A stretch of DNA of 24,593 nucleotides from Nitrospina sp. (GTDB lineage: Bacteria > Nitrospinota > Nitrospinia > Nitrospinales > Nitrospinaceae), in NCBI GenBank assembly GCA_004357435.1, contig SMVS01000143.1, positions 1-24,593 of the forward strand, read 5' to 3'. The number at the start of each line of letters is the position of its first letter. The first letter of the stretch is position 1. This document shows positions 13,981 to 22,181 of this stretch, piece after piece. The notes under the pieces were generated by a model, which had not been told where the DNA came from, did not search any database, and was given only the letters and a program-made list of their open reading frames with translations. The position numbers and the translations under genes are program-made.

Positions 13981-14955
13981 ATGAATGACCGGCACGCTTC
14001 TACCGAGGATGAATCCTCTTCCGAAGTTTCCAGAGAGGATGTCCGCGATTTTTATTCCAAAGCAGCGATTGCCACTCAGGAAAGTTTATGCTGTCCGGTT
14101 AAATATGAACGCGTTGACCTTTCCCACATCCCCGAAAGAGTGTTGGAGATTTCCTATGGATGTGGCAGTCCGGTCAGTCAAGCCAACATCCGCTCCGGTG
14201 AGTTCCTGGTCGATCTGGGTTCCGGAGGCGGCATCGACTGTTTCATCGCCGCCAAAATAGTCGGCGCGTCGGGCCGCGTCATCGGCATCGATATGACTGA
14301 AAAAATGCTGGCCGTGGCCCGGGAAAATGCGCAGGCAGTGAGCCAAAATCTCGGCTATAACAATCTGGAATTCAAACAGGGGTTTTTGGAAAATATCCCC
14401 TTGGAGGATGAATCCGTCGATGTCGTCACCTCCAATTGCGTCATCAATTTATCGACCCGGAAGAAGGATGTGTTCAAGGACATTCACCGCATCCTCAAGC
14501 CCGGCGGACGGTTTGTAATCGCTGATATCATTTCCGACCAGCCGGTTCCGGATGAGATGCGCAACAACCGGGAACTGTGGGGCGAGTGTGTCTCGGGAGC
14601 GTTGACCCTCGATGAATTCCTCGGCTATTCCCGGGAAGCTCAATTCCATGGATTCACCGTCACCAAGGATTATCTCTGGAAAGAAGTCGAAGGCCTCAAG
14701 TTTTATTCTTATATTTTGCGCGGGTACAAACACAGCCTGCCCGCTTCCTGTTGCGCGGGCGCCCAACTCGCCATTTACAAGGGCCCGTTCGCAACCGTCA
14801 CCTGCGGCAACACTTCGTTCTCCGTGGGAGTGCCGGTGGAGATTGACGGGGACCTGGCGGAAATGTTGAGCGCCCCCCCTTTTGAGGCAATGTTCAATAT
14901 CATCGATCCGGAAAACGAGGAAATTGCGGCGGGCGACGATTCCTGTTGCGCTTGA
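13981..14955 (+). CDS. arsM: ArsM-like arsenite S-adenosylmethionine methyltransferase
   Basis: 324 residues from ATG 13981, which has AAAGGA nine bases upstream; ATG 13945 overlaps the previous stop and is an alternative adding 12 residues. The class I methyltransferase fold shows the SAM loop VDLGSGGGIDCFIAA (about 77-91) and IGIDMTEKML. The four cysteines of arsenite methyltransferases are present: Cys37/38 (ESLCCPV), Cys61 (YGCGSPV), Cys153 (SNCVINL) and Cys203 (GECVSGAL). The 50-residue spacing of the last two equals that in the algal enzyme as I remember it. As(III) methylation is therefore plausible. An extra C-terminal domain of about 75 residues carries CC pairs at 257-258 and 322-323 and a further cysteine at 275. 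Most of its bases sit downstream of an ECF/anti-sigma pair and beside arsR. Confidence 0.85.
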   Translation: MNDRHASTEDESSSEVSREDVRDFYSKAAIATQESLCCPVKYERVDLSHIPERVLEISYGCGSPVSQANIRSGEFLVDLGSGGGIDCFIAAKIVGASGRVIGIDMTEKMLAVARENAQAVSQNLGYNNLEFKQGFLENIPLEDESVDVVTSNCVINLSTRKKDVFKDIHRILKPGGRFVIADIISDQPVPDEMRNNRELWGECVSGALTLDEFLGYSREAQFHGFTVTKDYLWKEVEGLKFYSYILRGYKHSLPASCCAGAQLAIYKGPFATVTCGNTSFSVGVPVEIDGDLAEMLSAPPFEAMFNIIDPENEEIAAGDDSCCA

Positions 14956-15983
14956 TCCCCGGCGTTGCCGTGACCCGCTCCCAGTTTTTACGCCGCCTGC
15001 TTACCCTCGCCTTGAGCATTATCATTTATCCGGTTCGTCTTTTGGCAGGACCGTCCTCGCCCGCCGCCCCTTCGGAAATGACCCCCAGTTGGGCGCCGCC
15101 GGGCAAACACACCCCAGCCATCACGCCCACCGAAAAATTTTATATTGAAGACCTGAGCGGCCCACCAAAATCACTGAAAATGGGAGCCACCGATTGGCAA
15201 CTGCAAATCACCGGAAGCATCCACCAACCCCTGACACTCAATAGCCACCAGCTTTTGGAACGCCCGTCGGTGCAACGCATCATCACCCTCAGTTGCATCG
15301 GCAATCCGGTGGGGGGACATGCTATCGGCACTGCCGTGTGGCAGGGTGTGCCGCTCCGTCTGTTGTTGCAGGAGGCCGATCCTAAATTTTTTGCCAAAAC
15401 CATTATTCTAAAAGGTGCGGATGGCTATCACGACAGCATTCCCCTCCACCAAAGTAAAAACGCCTTGCTGGTCTATCGAATGAATGGCGAGCCCTTGACG
15501 CGCCAGCATGGATACCCCTTGCGCCTGATGGTACCCGGATTGTACGGGATCAAGCAGGTGAAATGGTTGCGGGAAATTGAGGTGAGCGAGCAGAGTCATG
15601 TGGGGTATTGGCAAAAACGCAACTGGTCCAAGACCGCCAGGGTCAAGATCATTTCCCGCATCGATTCGCATCGGGATGGCGAATGGCTGCCGGTGCGCAA
15701 CACCGTGATTCGCGGCATTGCTTTTTCCGGAGACCGGGGCATTCAATACGTGCAGGTGTCGCTGAACGGCGAACGCAGTTGGCAGTTGGCCCATCTGGAA
15801 AAACCGCAATCCCCCTGGTCCTGGGTCTTCTGGTCCCTGCCCTGCAAGTTTCCCCAGCGCGGGCGCTACCGCATTGCGGTGCGTGCCGCCGATCAATACA
15901 GCGGCAGACAAACCGACCACCACCGCGACGCCTTTCCGAATGGCGTGTCAGGAATTCACCGCATCCACATCAACGTCTTATGA
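14952..15983 (+). CDS. Sulfite oxidase/YedY-like molybdopterin oxidoreductase
   Basis: About 343 residues. The start is uncertain: TTG 14952 gives a TTGA overlap with the arsM stop; TTG 14946 and GTG 14970 are alternatives, and none has a Shine-Dalgarno site. An export signal follows (TRSQFLRRLLTLALSIIIYPVRLLAG). It resembles a Tat motif, but the second arginine of the pair is serine. The oxidoreductase molybdopterin-binding domain covers about residues 75-230, with the molybdenum-ligand cysteine in TLSCIGNPVGG and the motif GYPLRLMVPGLYGIKQVKWL. A dimerisation-like beta domain (about 235-340) completes a sulfite-oxidase architecture. No heme or FeS motif is seen. The substrate is unknown; sulfite, sulfoxide or an oxyanion are options. 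It is the last gene of the sigma-controlled run. Confidence 0.82.
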   Translation: MIPGVAVTRSQFLRRLLTLALSIIIYPVRLLAGPSSPAAPSEMTPSWAPPGKHTPAITPTEKFYIEDLSGPPKSLKMGATDWQLQITGSIHQPLTLNSHQLLERPSVQRIITLSCIGNPVGGHAIGTAVWQGVPLRLLLQEADPKFFAKTIILKGADGYHDSIPLHQSKNALLVYRMNGEPLTRQHGYPLRLMVPGLYGIKQVKWLREIEVSEQSHVGYWQKRNWSKTARVKIISRIDSHRDGEWLPVRNTVIRGIAFSGDRGIQYVQVSLNGERSWQLAHLEKPQSPWSWVFWSLPCKFPQRGRYRIAVRAADQYSGRQTDHHRDAFPNGVSGIHRIHINVL

Positions 15984-15986
15984 CCG

Positions 15987-16001
15987 CCAGCGTGCCGCTG
16001 G
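15987..16001. repeat. 6-3-6 hairpin (REP-like), copy 3
   Basis: CCAGCG-TGC-CGCTGG is a perfect stem, beginning three bases after the molybdoenzyme stop codon. Confidence 0.6.
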
Positions 16002-16073
16002 GAGCAATAGGTCAAACTTTGTTTTGTTCGCAACAATTGCGGGGCACGATTCAAAGAGGACAACTATCTGTTT

Positions 16074-16087
16074 CCCCCGCCAAGGGG
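16074..16087. repeat. C5/G4 hairpin, copy 1
   Basis: CCCCCGCCAAGGGG differs from the copy at 16176-16189 by one base. It abuts the 6-3-6 hairpin that starts at 16088. Confidence 0.5.
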
Positions 16088-16102
16088 CCAGCCAGCGGCT
16101 GG
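16088..16102. repeat. 6-3-6 hairpin (REP-like), copy 4
   Basis: CCAGCC-AGC-GGCTGG is a perfect stem with a three-base loop, directly following the C5/G4 element. Confidence 0.6.
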
Positions 16103-16167
16103 AAGCAAAAAGATCCCGACTCGGTCACACACCCAACAGTGGTCAGGCATGACGCTCACATTGGGCG

Positions 16168-16189
16168 AGTTGCCTCCCCCTCCAAGGGG
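16168..16189. repeat. C5/G4 hairpin, copy 2, with shared flank
   Basis: The 13-base flank AGTTGCCTCCCCC (16168-16180) is repeated exactly at 22157-22169. The hairpin part is CCCCCTCCAAGGGG (16176-16189). Confidence 0.55.
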
Positions 16190-16301
16190 TCCCGCGGAAG
16201 TTTTACTGGATTTTATTTCCGACCGGCGTTACACTATCAACAAATATTTCAATACTTTAATTGGAAATTTTTATCTGGAAACCCCGTTTGGAGAAAATAG
16301 C

Positions 16302-16574
16302 ATGGCGTACAAAAGCATGGTCAAAAAGGAAAAAATCATCACCACCATCCGGACTTCGAACGAGAGAATTGAAGGCGCGGTTTTCACTTTGCCCAACACC
16401 CGGCTTTTGGATTTACTGAACAACCAAAGCCACCAGTTCATTCCCGTATCCGAAGCCAAAGTGTTCAGTGAAGACACCGGAAAATTGTTGTACGAGGTGG
16501 ATTTCATGGCGGTCAACACCAACCACATTCTCACCATGACCGAAGTCGGTCCCCTCGATGCAGAAGAGATGTGA
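16302..16574 (+). CDS. Small conserved hypothetical protein
   Basis: 90 residues from ATG 16302, chosen because GGAG lies eight bases upstream; the frame is open for 51 codons before it, but these span repeats and AT-rich leader. The chain reads as a compact beta-rich domain: ITTIRTSNERIEGAVFTLPN, then RLLDLLNNQSHQFIPVSEAKVFSEDTGKLLYEVDFMAVNTNHI. The pattern of a strand pair, an RL-(S/L)D-LN segment, FIPV..A and a DF.AVN.. end resembles a small domain of unknown function seen in several Gram-negative phyla (possibly DUF6812; from memory). No signal peptide or membrane helix. It is probably cytoplasmic and possibly PilZ- or Sm-like; function unknown. It is convergent with pgl. Confidence 0.75.
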   Translation: MAYKSMVKKEKIITTIRTSNERIEGAVFTLPNTRLLDLLNNQSHQFIPVSEAKVFSEDTGKLLYEVDFMAVNTNHILTMTEVGPLDAEEM

Positions 16575-16655
16575 ATCGGAGATTCGGTCCATTGACCGCT
16601 CACCCTCCGTTTGAAACTGCCGTGAGACAACGCACCGGCGCACCCGTCCCCAATC

Positions 16656-17387
16656 CTACTGCCTGAGACGCGCCGCAGCCTCTCGATCCAATAACCATTC
16701 CACATTTGCCCCGCAAACTTCAGCGGCAGGAAGCTTTTTACTTGCTCCAGTCTTTTCCAGGATGTCATGGACCCGGTCCGCTTTAGCGGCTCCCGTCACC
16801 AGAAAAGAAATCCGTTTGGCACGATTGATTGTATCCAGCGTCAAAGTGATCCGCTTCTGATCAGGGCGCTCCGCCACCGCGCAAATTCCCAGCGGCTCCG
16901 GCAACAATGTCTGTCCGGGAAACAATGACGCGGTGTGCCCATCGGCCCCCATCCCCAATAAAACCCAATCGAAGCTAGGCCTGTCCTCTCCTAAAACCTT
17001 TTGGATTTCCTGCGCGTATGCCTGCGACGCCTGTGGCGGGTCGATTTCACCTGCAATGCGATGGATGTTTTTCTGCGGCAGGGGGGTGAACTTCAGCATC
17101 GCTTCCCAGGTCATCCGGTAATTACTAGCGGCATGATCGGGAGGAACACAACGTTCATCCCCCCAAAACAAGTGGACCCAAGACCAGGGAATCTGGCGGC
17201 TGTTTTTGGGCCGAGCCAGCAACTGGTACAGCAGGCGCGGCGTGGACCCGCCCGCCAAGGCCACCGAAAATTGCCGTTGCGCTTGTTCCGCCTGGCGGGC
17301 CGATTGAATCCAATCCGTCGCGACCGCTTGCGCCAACTCCTGCGGCGATGGAAAAACCTGAATTTTTGGAGCGGGATTACAGTTCAC
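16656..17387 (-). CDS. pgl: 6-phosphogluconolactonase
   Basis: 243 residues from GTG 17387, which overlaps the end of zwf by 11 bases. It hydrolyses 6-phosphogluconolactone, the product of Zwf, to 6-phosphogluconate. Family motifs: VALAGGSTPRLLYQLLA near the N-terminus (phosphate-binding loop), HLFWGDERCVPPDHAASNYRM, WVLLGMGADGHTASLFPG and TLTLDTINRAKRISFLVTGAAKA. Length and motifs are standard for the DevB/SOL-type lactonase. The frame is open to 17573, but that part lies inside zwf on the same strand in another frame. The overlap with zwf suggests coupled translation and a shared transcript with gnd and zwf. Confidence 0.92.
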   Translation of the reverse strand: MNCNPAPKIQVFPSPQELAQAVATDWIQSARQAEQAQRQFSVALAGGSTPRLLYQLLARPKNSRQIPWSWVHLFWGDERCVPPDHAASNYRMTWEAMLKFTPLPQKNIHRIAGEIDPPQASQAYAQEIQKVLGEDRPSFDWVLLGMGADGHTASLFPGQTLLPEPLGICAVAERPDQKRITLTLDTINRAKRISFLVTGAAKADRVHDILEKTGASKKLPAAEVCGANVEWLLDREAAARLRQ

Positions 17388-18915
17388 AGAACAGAGCGTC
17401 CTCAACGAGATTTTTGCAGGGATAATGCCAGTCCAAACCGGGCACTCCGAACAGCAGGTTGGCCTGACGCGGCCCCCAGGTGCCGGCGGGATAACCAAAA
17501 ATAGTGTCGTCCGGATTTTCCTGCCATTCGCGCAAAATGGGATCGACAAACCCCCAGCAGGCCTCCACCGCATCGCCCCGCGCGAACAGGGTGGAGTCGC
17601 CCATCATACAATCGAGCAGTAACCGCTCATAAGCCTGAGGCACTGGAATGTCGCCCAAATCCGAATAGTGGAAATCCATGCTGACCTTTTTCACCTGGAA
17701 CCCGGCGCCGGGCAATTTCATACCGAAGTTCAACAGAATTCCCTCATCCGGTTGGATGCGCAGGATCAACTGGTTGGGCTCCGTGTGATGCTGATCCTTT
17801 TGCTTGAACAAAATATGCGGCGTGGATTTGAAATGGATCACCACTTCCGTCACCCGCGTGGGTAAACGTTTGCCGGTGCGGATATAAAAAGGCACCCCGC
17901 CCCAGCGCCAGTTTTCAATAAAAACTTTCAACGCGATATACGTTTCCGTGCGGGAAAATGGATCGACGTGTTCTTCGTCCCGGTAACCGGGAATGATCTC
18001 ACCCTGAATCTTGGACTTCGTGTACTGGCCGCGGACCGCAAAATTGGCCACCTCGTTGGGGTGAATGGCAGGCAAGGAATGAAACACTTTCACGATTTCG
18101 TTACGCACCGCAGACGATTCAAACGTGGATGGAGGTTCCATGGCGATCACTCCCAGAATCTGCATCAAATGACTCTGCACCATGTCGCGCAGGGCACCGG
18201 ACTGGTCATAATACTTGCCGCGTTTTTCAATGCCCACGGTTTCGGCGGCGGTGATTTCCACATGGCTGATGTAGTTGCGATTCCACAGCGGCTCAAATAT
18301 GCCGTTGGAAAACCTGAAAACCAGAATATTCTGCACGGTTTCCTTGCCCAGGTAATGATCGATCCGGTAAACCTGCGGTTCGCGAAATACCTTCAACAGT
18401 TTTTTGTTCAGCGAACGCCCCGATTCCAGATCATAGCCGAAGGGTTTCTCCACGATGATCCGCTTATCGTAACCCTCCCGCCACTGGCTCTCTTGCAGGC
18501 CATGCAGGCCCAGGTTTTCCACAATGACCTCATACATACTGGGAGCAATCGAAAGGTAATAAATGAAGGCGCCGTGGGTCTGGTATTCCTTGTCCAGCTT
18601 TTTCAACCGGCTTTTTAATTTCTGATAATCGCCCGCATTGCTGGTATCGATCGCCAGGTAATAAATCCGTTTTAAAAATTTTTTAATCTGTTTGGTATCG
18701 GTCGAATCATTGGCGGTGTACTCTTTAAGGCTTGCGGCAAGTTGTTTCCGAAAAGAAGTGTCGGTCAACCTGGTTCGGCTGACCCCCAGCACGCCAAACC
18801 TCTCGGGCAGTAAATCCTTTCGATACAATTCATATAAAGCGGGAATCAGTTTACGATGGGTGAGGTCTCCCGAAGCTCCGAAGATGACGATGATACAATT
18901 TTTCGGTTTTTCCAT
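17377..18915 (-). CDS. zwf: Glucose-6-phosphate 1-dehydrogenase
   Basis: 512 residues from ATG 18915 (AGG five to six bases upstream), the usual length. It oxidises glucose 6-phosphate to the lactone with NAD(P)+, the entry step of the oxidative pentose phosphate pathway. The dinucleotide-binding motif IFGASGDLTHRKL is at residues 11-23, the substrate-binding motif RIDHYLGKE (with EKPFG just before) is in the middle, and the C-terminal half carries FRFSNGIFEPLWNRNYI and RTGKRLPTR. It sits 88 bases downstream of gnd, with two small inverted repeats in the gap, and overlaps pgl. An in-frame codon 12 residues upstream could also start but has no better site. Confidence 0.96.
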   Translation of the reverse strand: MEKPKNCIIVIFGASGDLTHRKLIPALYELYRKDLLPERFGVLGVSRTRLTDTSFRKQLAASLKEYTANDSTDTKQIKKFLKRIYYLAIDTSNAGDYQKLKSRLKKLDKEYQTHGAFIYYLSIAPSMYEVIVENLGLHGLQESQWREGYDKRIIVEKPFGYDLESGRSLNKKLLKVFREPQVYRIDHYLGKETVQNILVFRFSNGIFEPLWNRNYISHVEITAAETVGIEKRGKYYDQSGALRDMVQSHLMQILGVIAMEPPSTFESSAVRNEIVKVFHSLPAIHPNEVANFAVRGQYTKSKIQGEIIPGYRDEEHVDPFSRTETYIALKVFIENWRWGGVPFYIRTGKRLPTRVTEVVIHFKSTPHILFKQKDQHHTEPNQLILRIQPDEGILLNFGMKLPGAGFQVKKVSMDFHYSDLGDIPVPQAYERLLLDCMMGDSTLFARGDAVEACWGFVDPILREWQENPDDTIFGYPAGTWGPRQANLLFGVPGLDWHYPCKNLVEDALFCEL

Positions 18916-18956
18916 TTTTGCCTGCTGGTGGTGCCTGTCCCTTCCCGTCAAGGATA

Positions 18957-18994
18957 GAACACGGCGTTCAGCAATCCCGATGGCTCAGCGGGAT
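18957..18994 (-). other. Inverted repeats between gnd and zwf
   Basis: Two short stems lie in the 88-base gnd-zwf gap: GAAC/GTTC (18957-18969) and ATCCCG/CGGGAT with a nine-base loop (18974-18994). Neither has a T-tract. They could be processing or attenuation structures that set different levels of gnd and zwf-pgl. Confidence 0.35.
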
Positions 18995-19003
18995 CGGATG
19001 CTT

Positions 19004-19900
<897 letters not shown>

Positions 19901-19938
19901 AACCACTCCTATAGGATGACGCTCTTTAGCTTCATTTC

Positions 19939-19944
19939 ATTATA
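19939..19944 (-). promoter_or_regulatory. Putative -10 box of the gnd-zwf-pgl operon
   Basis: A perfect TATAAT on the minus strand, about 39 bases before ATG 19900. At 16-17 bases upstream the sequence is GC-rich with no TTGACA-like hexamer, and it overlaps the hairpin at 19966-19978. An activator may be needed. Confidence 0.45.
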
Positions 19945-19965
19945 ACCCCGATTTGCGGGACACCG

Positions 19966-19978
19966 GCCTGCCGCAGGC
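19966..19978. repeat. 5-3-5 hairpin related to the 6-3-6 family
   Basis: GCCTG-CCG-CAGGC is a perfect five-base stem with a three-base loop, between the divergent gnd and 20099 genes. Confidence 0.45.
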
Positions 19979-20098
19979 TACGATGAAATATTCTCAGGAC
20001 TTCCTGGTCTTTATATGATAAACATTTTATTCTTGTGGTCACGAGCGGTAATTGCATTTCCTCTGACTCTGAAAACCGACCTGAAAACTTGAGCGACT

Positions 20099-21028
20099 AT
20101 GGAACGTCCCAAAGCATCCGGTGCCGTGTTCACCGCGGACCAGCGCACCAATCTCTATTATTTAAATGACCTCTATGGGAAAATTGCCCGGTACGTTTCG
20201 CACCAGTTGCGGGAACGGTACAAGATCGACGTACCGATCACCTCGGGCATTTGGGGCGGCACCTACCTGATCGCCGATTCGATGGGCCAATCGAAACGCC
20301 GCATCTGGCGTTTGAACTGCATCGTCAATCTGCCGCAGAACAGCCCGCTCGACCAGCATGAAAATATGGAAAAGCTGGTGACCGTTTACCACCAGACGAT
20401 GAAGGACGCGTTCAAACCACACGGCCTGACCCTCGAACTCCAAATGTGGGGCGGACGCCTGCCGCACAGCAACAAAACCCGGCCCAACATCACTATTCAT
20501 ATGGAAGACGTTAACGAAAGAGTGCGTTGGGTGAGGCCCATCCTCGTCTGGAACGAAAGCACCTGGGAGCAGTCTGTCATCCACGACACCATCCGTCTCA
20601 CCAAGGAACTCAAGAACAGTCTAAATCTGGACCAGGGACCGGTGCTGACCGATCCGCAGGAGATCAAATATCTTTTGCAGGATGTGGTGACCGCCTACCG
20701 CACGTTGGAAAAAGCCCACGATGCAGATTTCATCGAACACGCCGAGCCGATCATCAAAGACATGGTGGAGCAGTTCATGGCCGGCTTGACCGACTTCGAA
20801 CAGATCCGCGATCTGTACCAAAAGGTTTTGGACAGCGCTCTGGTGTATGGCTACGAACAGACCCTGTCGAACCATTACTCGCCGTTCGGCCTTGATGTCG
20901 CTTCGGTTGAGAGTTGGCCCGTGGAAAAAATCAACTGGGTGCCGGACACGCTTCAGGAAAAACTCATCCCACCCATCCAGGAACTGTTCGCCACCTTCAA
21001 ATCCAACCTCGAACAACCAAACGCCTAG
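20099..21028 (+). CDS. Conserved-looking hypothetical protein, 309 residues
   Basis: A soluble 309-residue protein from ATG 20099; the ribosome binding site is weak (GAGCG). A TTCTCA/TATGAT pair with 17 bases between (19991-20019) is a possible promoter. No signal peptide, membrane helix, or nucleotide- or metal-binding motif was recognised. Residues about 45-150 look like alternating strands (SGIWGGTYLIADSMGQSKRR, LNCIVNLPQ, LTLELQMWGG, PNITIHMED, VRWVRPILVW); the rest looks helical (TIRLTKELKNSLNLDQ, EIKYLLQDVVTAYRTLEK). The C-terminal part is proline- and tryptophan-containing (ESWPVEKINWVPDTL). Codon use and base composition match the neighbours, so it is probably a real resident gene. 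Function unknown. It is convergent with the DUF3179 gene. Confidence 0.75.
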   Translation: MERPKASGAVFTADQRTNLYYLNDLYGKIARYVSHQLRERYKIDVPITSGIWGGTYLIADSMGQSKRRIWRLNCIVNLPQNSPLDQHENMEKLVTVYHQTMKDAFKPHGLTLELQMWGGRLPHSNKTRPNITIHMEDVNERVRWVRPILVWNESTWEQSVIHDTIRLTKELKNSLNLDQGPVLTDPQEIKYLLQDVVTAYRTLEKAHDADFIEHAEPIIKDMVEQFMAGLTDFEQIRDLYQKVLDSALVYGYEQTLSNHYSPFGLDVASVESWPVEKINWVPDTLQEKLIPPIQELFATFKSNLEQPNA

Positions 21029-21078
21029 ACGGGTCATTGACCTGCTTGATTATCTAAAACTCAGGATAGTGCTCTCCA

Positions 21079-21996
21079 TCACTTAGCGGCCTGATACACG
21101 TCGGTCTGGGGGTGGAACGCGAACCAGGCGAACCAGAAACCGACCACCGAGGGCAATTCTTTGCCCTTTTCATCCTGAATCACCGCGGTCTTTGTTTTTT
21201 TGTCGAATAAAATGCGAATATTTTTTTTGCCGACCACATCCTTGATCGGGAGTTGCGCGCGCGCCAACTCGGAAAACGGATAGACCTTGGACGCACCAGC
21301 GATCTCCACCCCGATCACCCGCTCTTTGGGATGATACGCTTTGTTCTTCGCGCTCACGCCAAACATCAGGGTAGCGGTTTTTTCATATCCCGCATAGGGA
21401 TCGCGATCATAGTCCCGCAAGTAGCCGGTTTTTGTTGAGAGCACCAGGGTGTCGGGATGCTTTTTTTTCCACGCGCCCCACGTGGTGTATGTGGCCGGGA
21501 TGAGGCGCAGGCGGGTGCCGGTCAAAGGCCCGGTCACTGCTTCTTTTTTGATCTGCGACCACAGGCTTTCGGTGGCCCGGTCGTAAAGAAGCATGTCGCT
21601 CTGGTACAACAATCCCGACACTCCAAAACTCAGTTCGCGGCCGGGGAATTTGGCATGAAACACCATGCCGGTGCCGCACAGGGGGCAAAACGTGACCACC
21701 ACCGGCTGGCCGCCGATGCGGTCGTTGACGATTTCGTGCCAGTTGAGAATTTTGATGGGGTAGGCCTTTTTTTTACCGTTCATCACCAGACCCAGAACCC
21801 GGTCACCGGCTTTCATGAATTTTTTATCGGCCTGTTCCGCCAACACAAACCGCGGCCGGTCGATGGCGGGAATGCCGTCCTTGTCCGGCCCACCACTGGA
21901 AATTTCATTGAGAGGAATGTTGTGTTTGGAAAAATCCCAACCGCCCAGTCCCAGCAAGAGGCCTGCCAAAAAAATCATCTTTACAAAAGTCCACAT
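21079..21996 (-). CDS. DUF3179 domain exported protein
   Basis: 305 residues from ATG 21996 with GGAG six bases upstream (TTG 22008 is an alternative). An N-terminal signal peptide or anchor (MWTFVKMIFLAGLLLGLGG) is followed by a DUF3179 domain over nearly the whole chain. The family hallmark is VVVTFCPLCGTGMVF, with two cysteines in CPLCGTG. Other conserved parts are PIKILNWHEIVNDRIGG, GVSGLLYQSDMLLYDRATESLWSQ and the closing GFWFAWFAFHPQTDVY. The family has no established biochemical role. The Cys pair and export suggest redox or metal chemistry outside the cytoplasm, which is inference. There is no obvious operon partner; the downstream neighbour is convergent. Confidence 0.88.
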   Translation of the reverse strand: MWTFVKMIFLAGLLLGLGGWDFSKHNIPLNEISSGGPDKDGIPAIDRPRFVLAEQADKKFMKAGDRVLGLVMNGKKKAYPIKILNWHEIVNDRIGGQPVVVTFCPLCGTGMVFHAKFPGRELSFGVSGLLYQSDMLLYDRATESLWSQIKKEAVTGPLTGTRLRLIPATYTTWGAWKKKHPDTLVLSTKTGYLRDYDRDPYAGYEKTATLMFGVSAKNKAYHPKERVIGVEIAGASKVYPFSELARAQLPIKDVVGKKNIRILFDKKTKTAVIQDEKGKELPSVVGFWFAWFAFHPQTDVYQAAK

Positions 21997-22077
21997 CGCC
22001 GTCTCCAAAAATCATCAGGTGAGTTGCTGGAGGGGGAGTCGGAGGAACGCGGGTTTCATTACAGTGCCGGGCCCGGC

Positions 22078-22092
22078 CCGGCGAAGCGCCGG
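22078..22092. repeat. 6-3-6 hairpin (REP-like), copy 5
   Basis: CCGGCG-AAG-CGCCGG is a perfect stem with a three-base loop, in the gap between the DUF3179 gene and the TPR gene. It departs from the CCAG...CTGG arms of the other copies but keeps their geometry. Confidence 0.5.
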
Positions 22093-22156
22093 AGCTAACG
22101 GGGCCAAACTTTATATTGCGCTCTACAATGATTGGGCATGATTTTCAAGTTCAGCC

Positions 22157-22178
22157 AGTTGCCTCCCCCGCGAGGGGG
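22157..22178. repeat. C5/G5 hairpin, copy 3, with shared flank
   Basis: AGTTGCCTCCCCC (22157-22169) matches 16168-16180 exactly. The hairpin is CCCCC-GCGA-GGGGG (22165-22178). It lies a few bases beyond the stop codon of the minus-strand TPR gene but has no T-tract. Confidence 0.55.
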
Positions 22179-22181
22179 GGG

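Larger units (their letters stand above)
15984..16301. other. Intergenic region with four hairpin repeats
   Basis: A 318-base gap after the molybdoenzyme gene. It holds two 6-3-6 hairpins (15987-16001, 16088-16102) and two copies of a CCCCCKCCAAGGGG hairpin (16074-16087, 16176-16189). The right end is AT-rich and contains the ribosome binding site of the next gene. The first hairpin starts three bases after the stop codon, but without a T-tract. Confidence 0.6.

Noticed and set aside
15608..16300. 230-codon plus-strand frame across the molybdoenzyme 3' end and the gap
   Set aside because: Overlaps the real gene in another frame and continues through repeat DNA. Its composition is typical of a shadow frame.
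22157..22180. GC hairpin as intrinsic terminator of the TPR gene
   Set aside because: No T-tract follows on the minus strand, and the same element recurs elsewhere, so it is better called a repeat.
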